Translations under genes and position numbers: made by a program
Notes under the pieces: model-generated
The model's database searches: none
Seen by the model: the letters and a program-made list of their open reading frames with translations, nothing else
Told to the model about the DNA's origin: nothing
IMG/VR virus record: IMGVR_UViG_3300036719_001729
Coordinates: 1 to 20,889 of that record
Source of the DNA: a virus
DNA: 20,889 nt
Reading direction: 5' to 3' (one strand)
Shown: positions 20,867 through 20,889 of the stretch, piece after piece
How positions within the stretch are numbered: the first letter of the stretch is position 1
Layout: each line of letters begins with the position of its first letter

Positions 20867-20889
20867 ATGACCAAACTTGAAAAAATGAT
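20867..20889 (+). CDS. Start of a further early gene (partial)
   Basis: ATG at 20867 after AAGGAAAATAA, reading Met-Thr-Lys-Leu-Glu-Lys-Met before the window ends. It continues the cassette 3 operon. Too short to identify. Confidence 0.55.

Overview
This window is most likely part of a tailed double-stranded DNA phage (or a prophage) whose virion uses HK97-type head proteins. Most of it is AT-rich. Genes are packed with stop/start overlaps, and two opposed blocks diverge from a control region at about 18,893-19,279. No tRNA, rRNA, CRISPR array, integrase, DNA replication gene or lysis enzyme could be recognised. The host cannot be read reliably. Lectin-like modules ending in NPWQIFKPKKQVIYSF recall tail proteins of proteobacterial phages, so a Gram-negative proteobacterial host is a guess.

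Minus strand, read right to left from 18,892 to 1, is the packaging, head and tail/receptor block. Its order is: small terminase subunit; HNH endonuclease; large terminase subunit; a second, unrelated HNH; a third HNH that is a paralogue of the first; portal; a prohead protease fused to the major capsid protein; a strong intrinsic terminator; three small genes, two of them with membrane segments; small conserved phage proteins; then a distinctly GC-richer island (about 4.08-10.27 kb). The island holds LamG-like modules and other candidate receptor-binding or decoration proteins. After it come a highly repetitive 614-residue protein, an Ig-like small protein, a head-tail connector and a 414-residue virion protein that meets the window edge.

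Plus strand, 19,280 to the end, holds at least seven very small genes of unknown function. They are driven by three near-identical promoter-leader cassettes (TTGCAT, 16-nt spacer, TATAAT or TAGAAT, then a conserved leader with AAGGAAATGAA before the ATG) and separated by hairpin terminators. This is the usual look of an early, host-takeover region.

The main points of interest are these. (1) Two paralogous HNH genes each carry a similar two-hairpin leader, and each ends so that its last codons (AATAGGTTTRAAGT) supply the ribosome binding site, directly followed by the ATG, of an essential gene (terminase or portal). (2) The protease-capsid fusion has a good internal ribosome binding site and ATG that could make free capsid protein. 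(3) The 710-residue fibre-like protein looks like a duplicated lectin module inserted inside another domain. (4) The stop codon at positions 11-13 appears to interrupt a conserved protein family. (5) Paired 21-bp direct repeats lie upstream of the small terminase gene. (6) The structured noncoding stretch 20,352-20,560 is unexplained.
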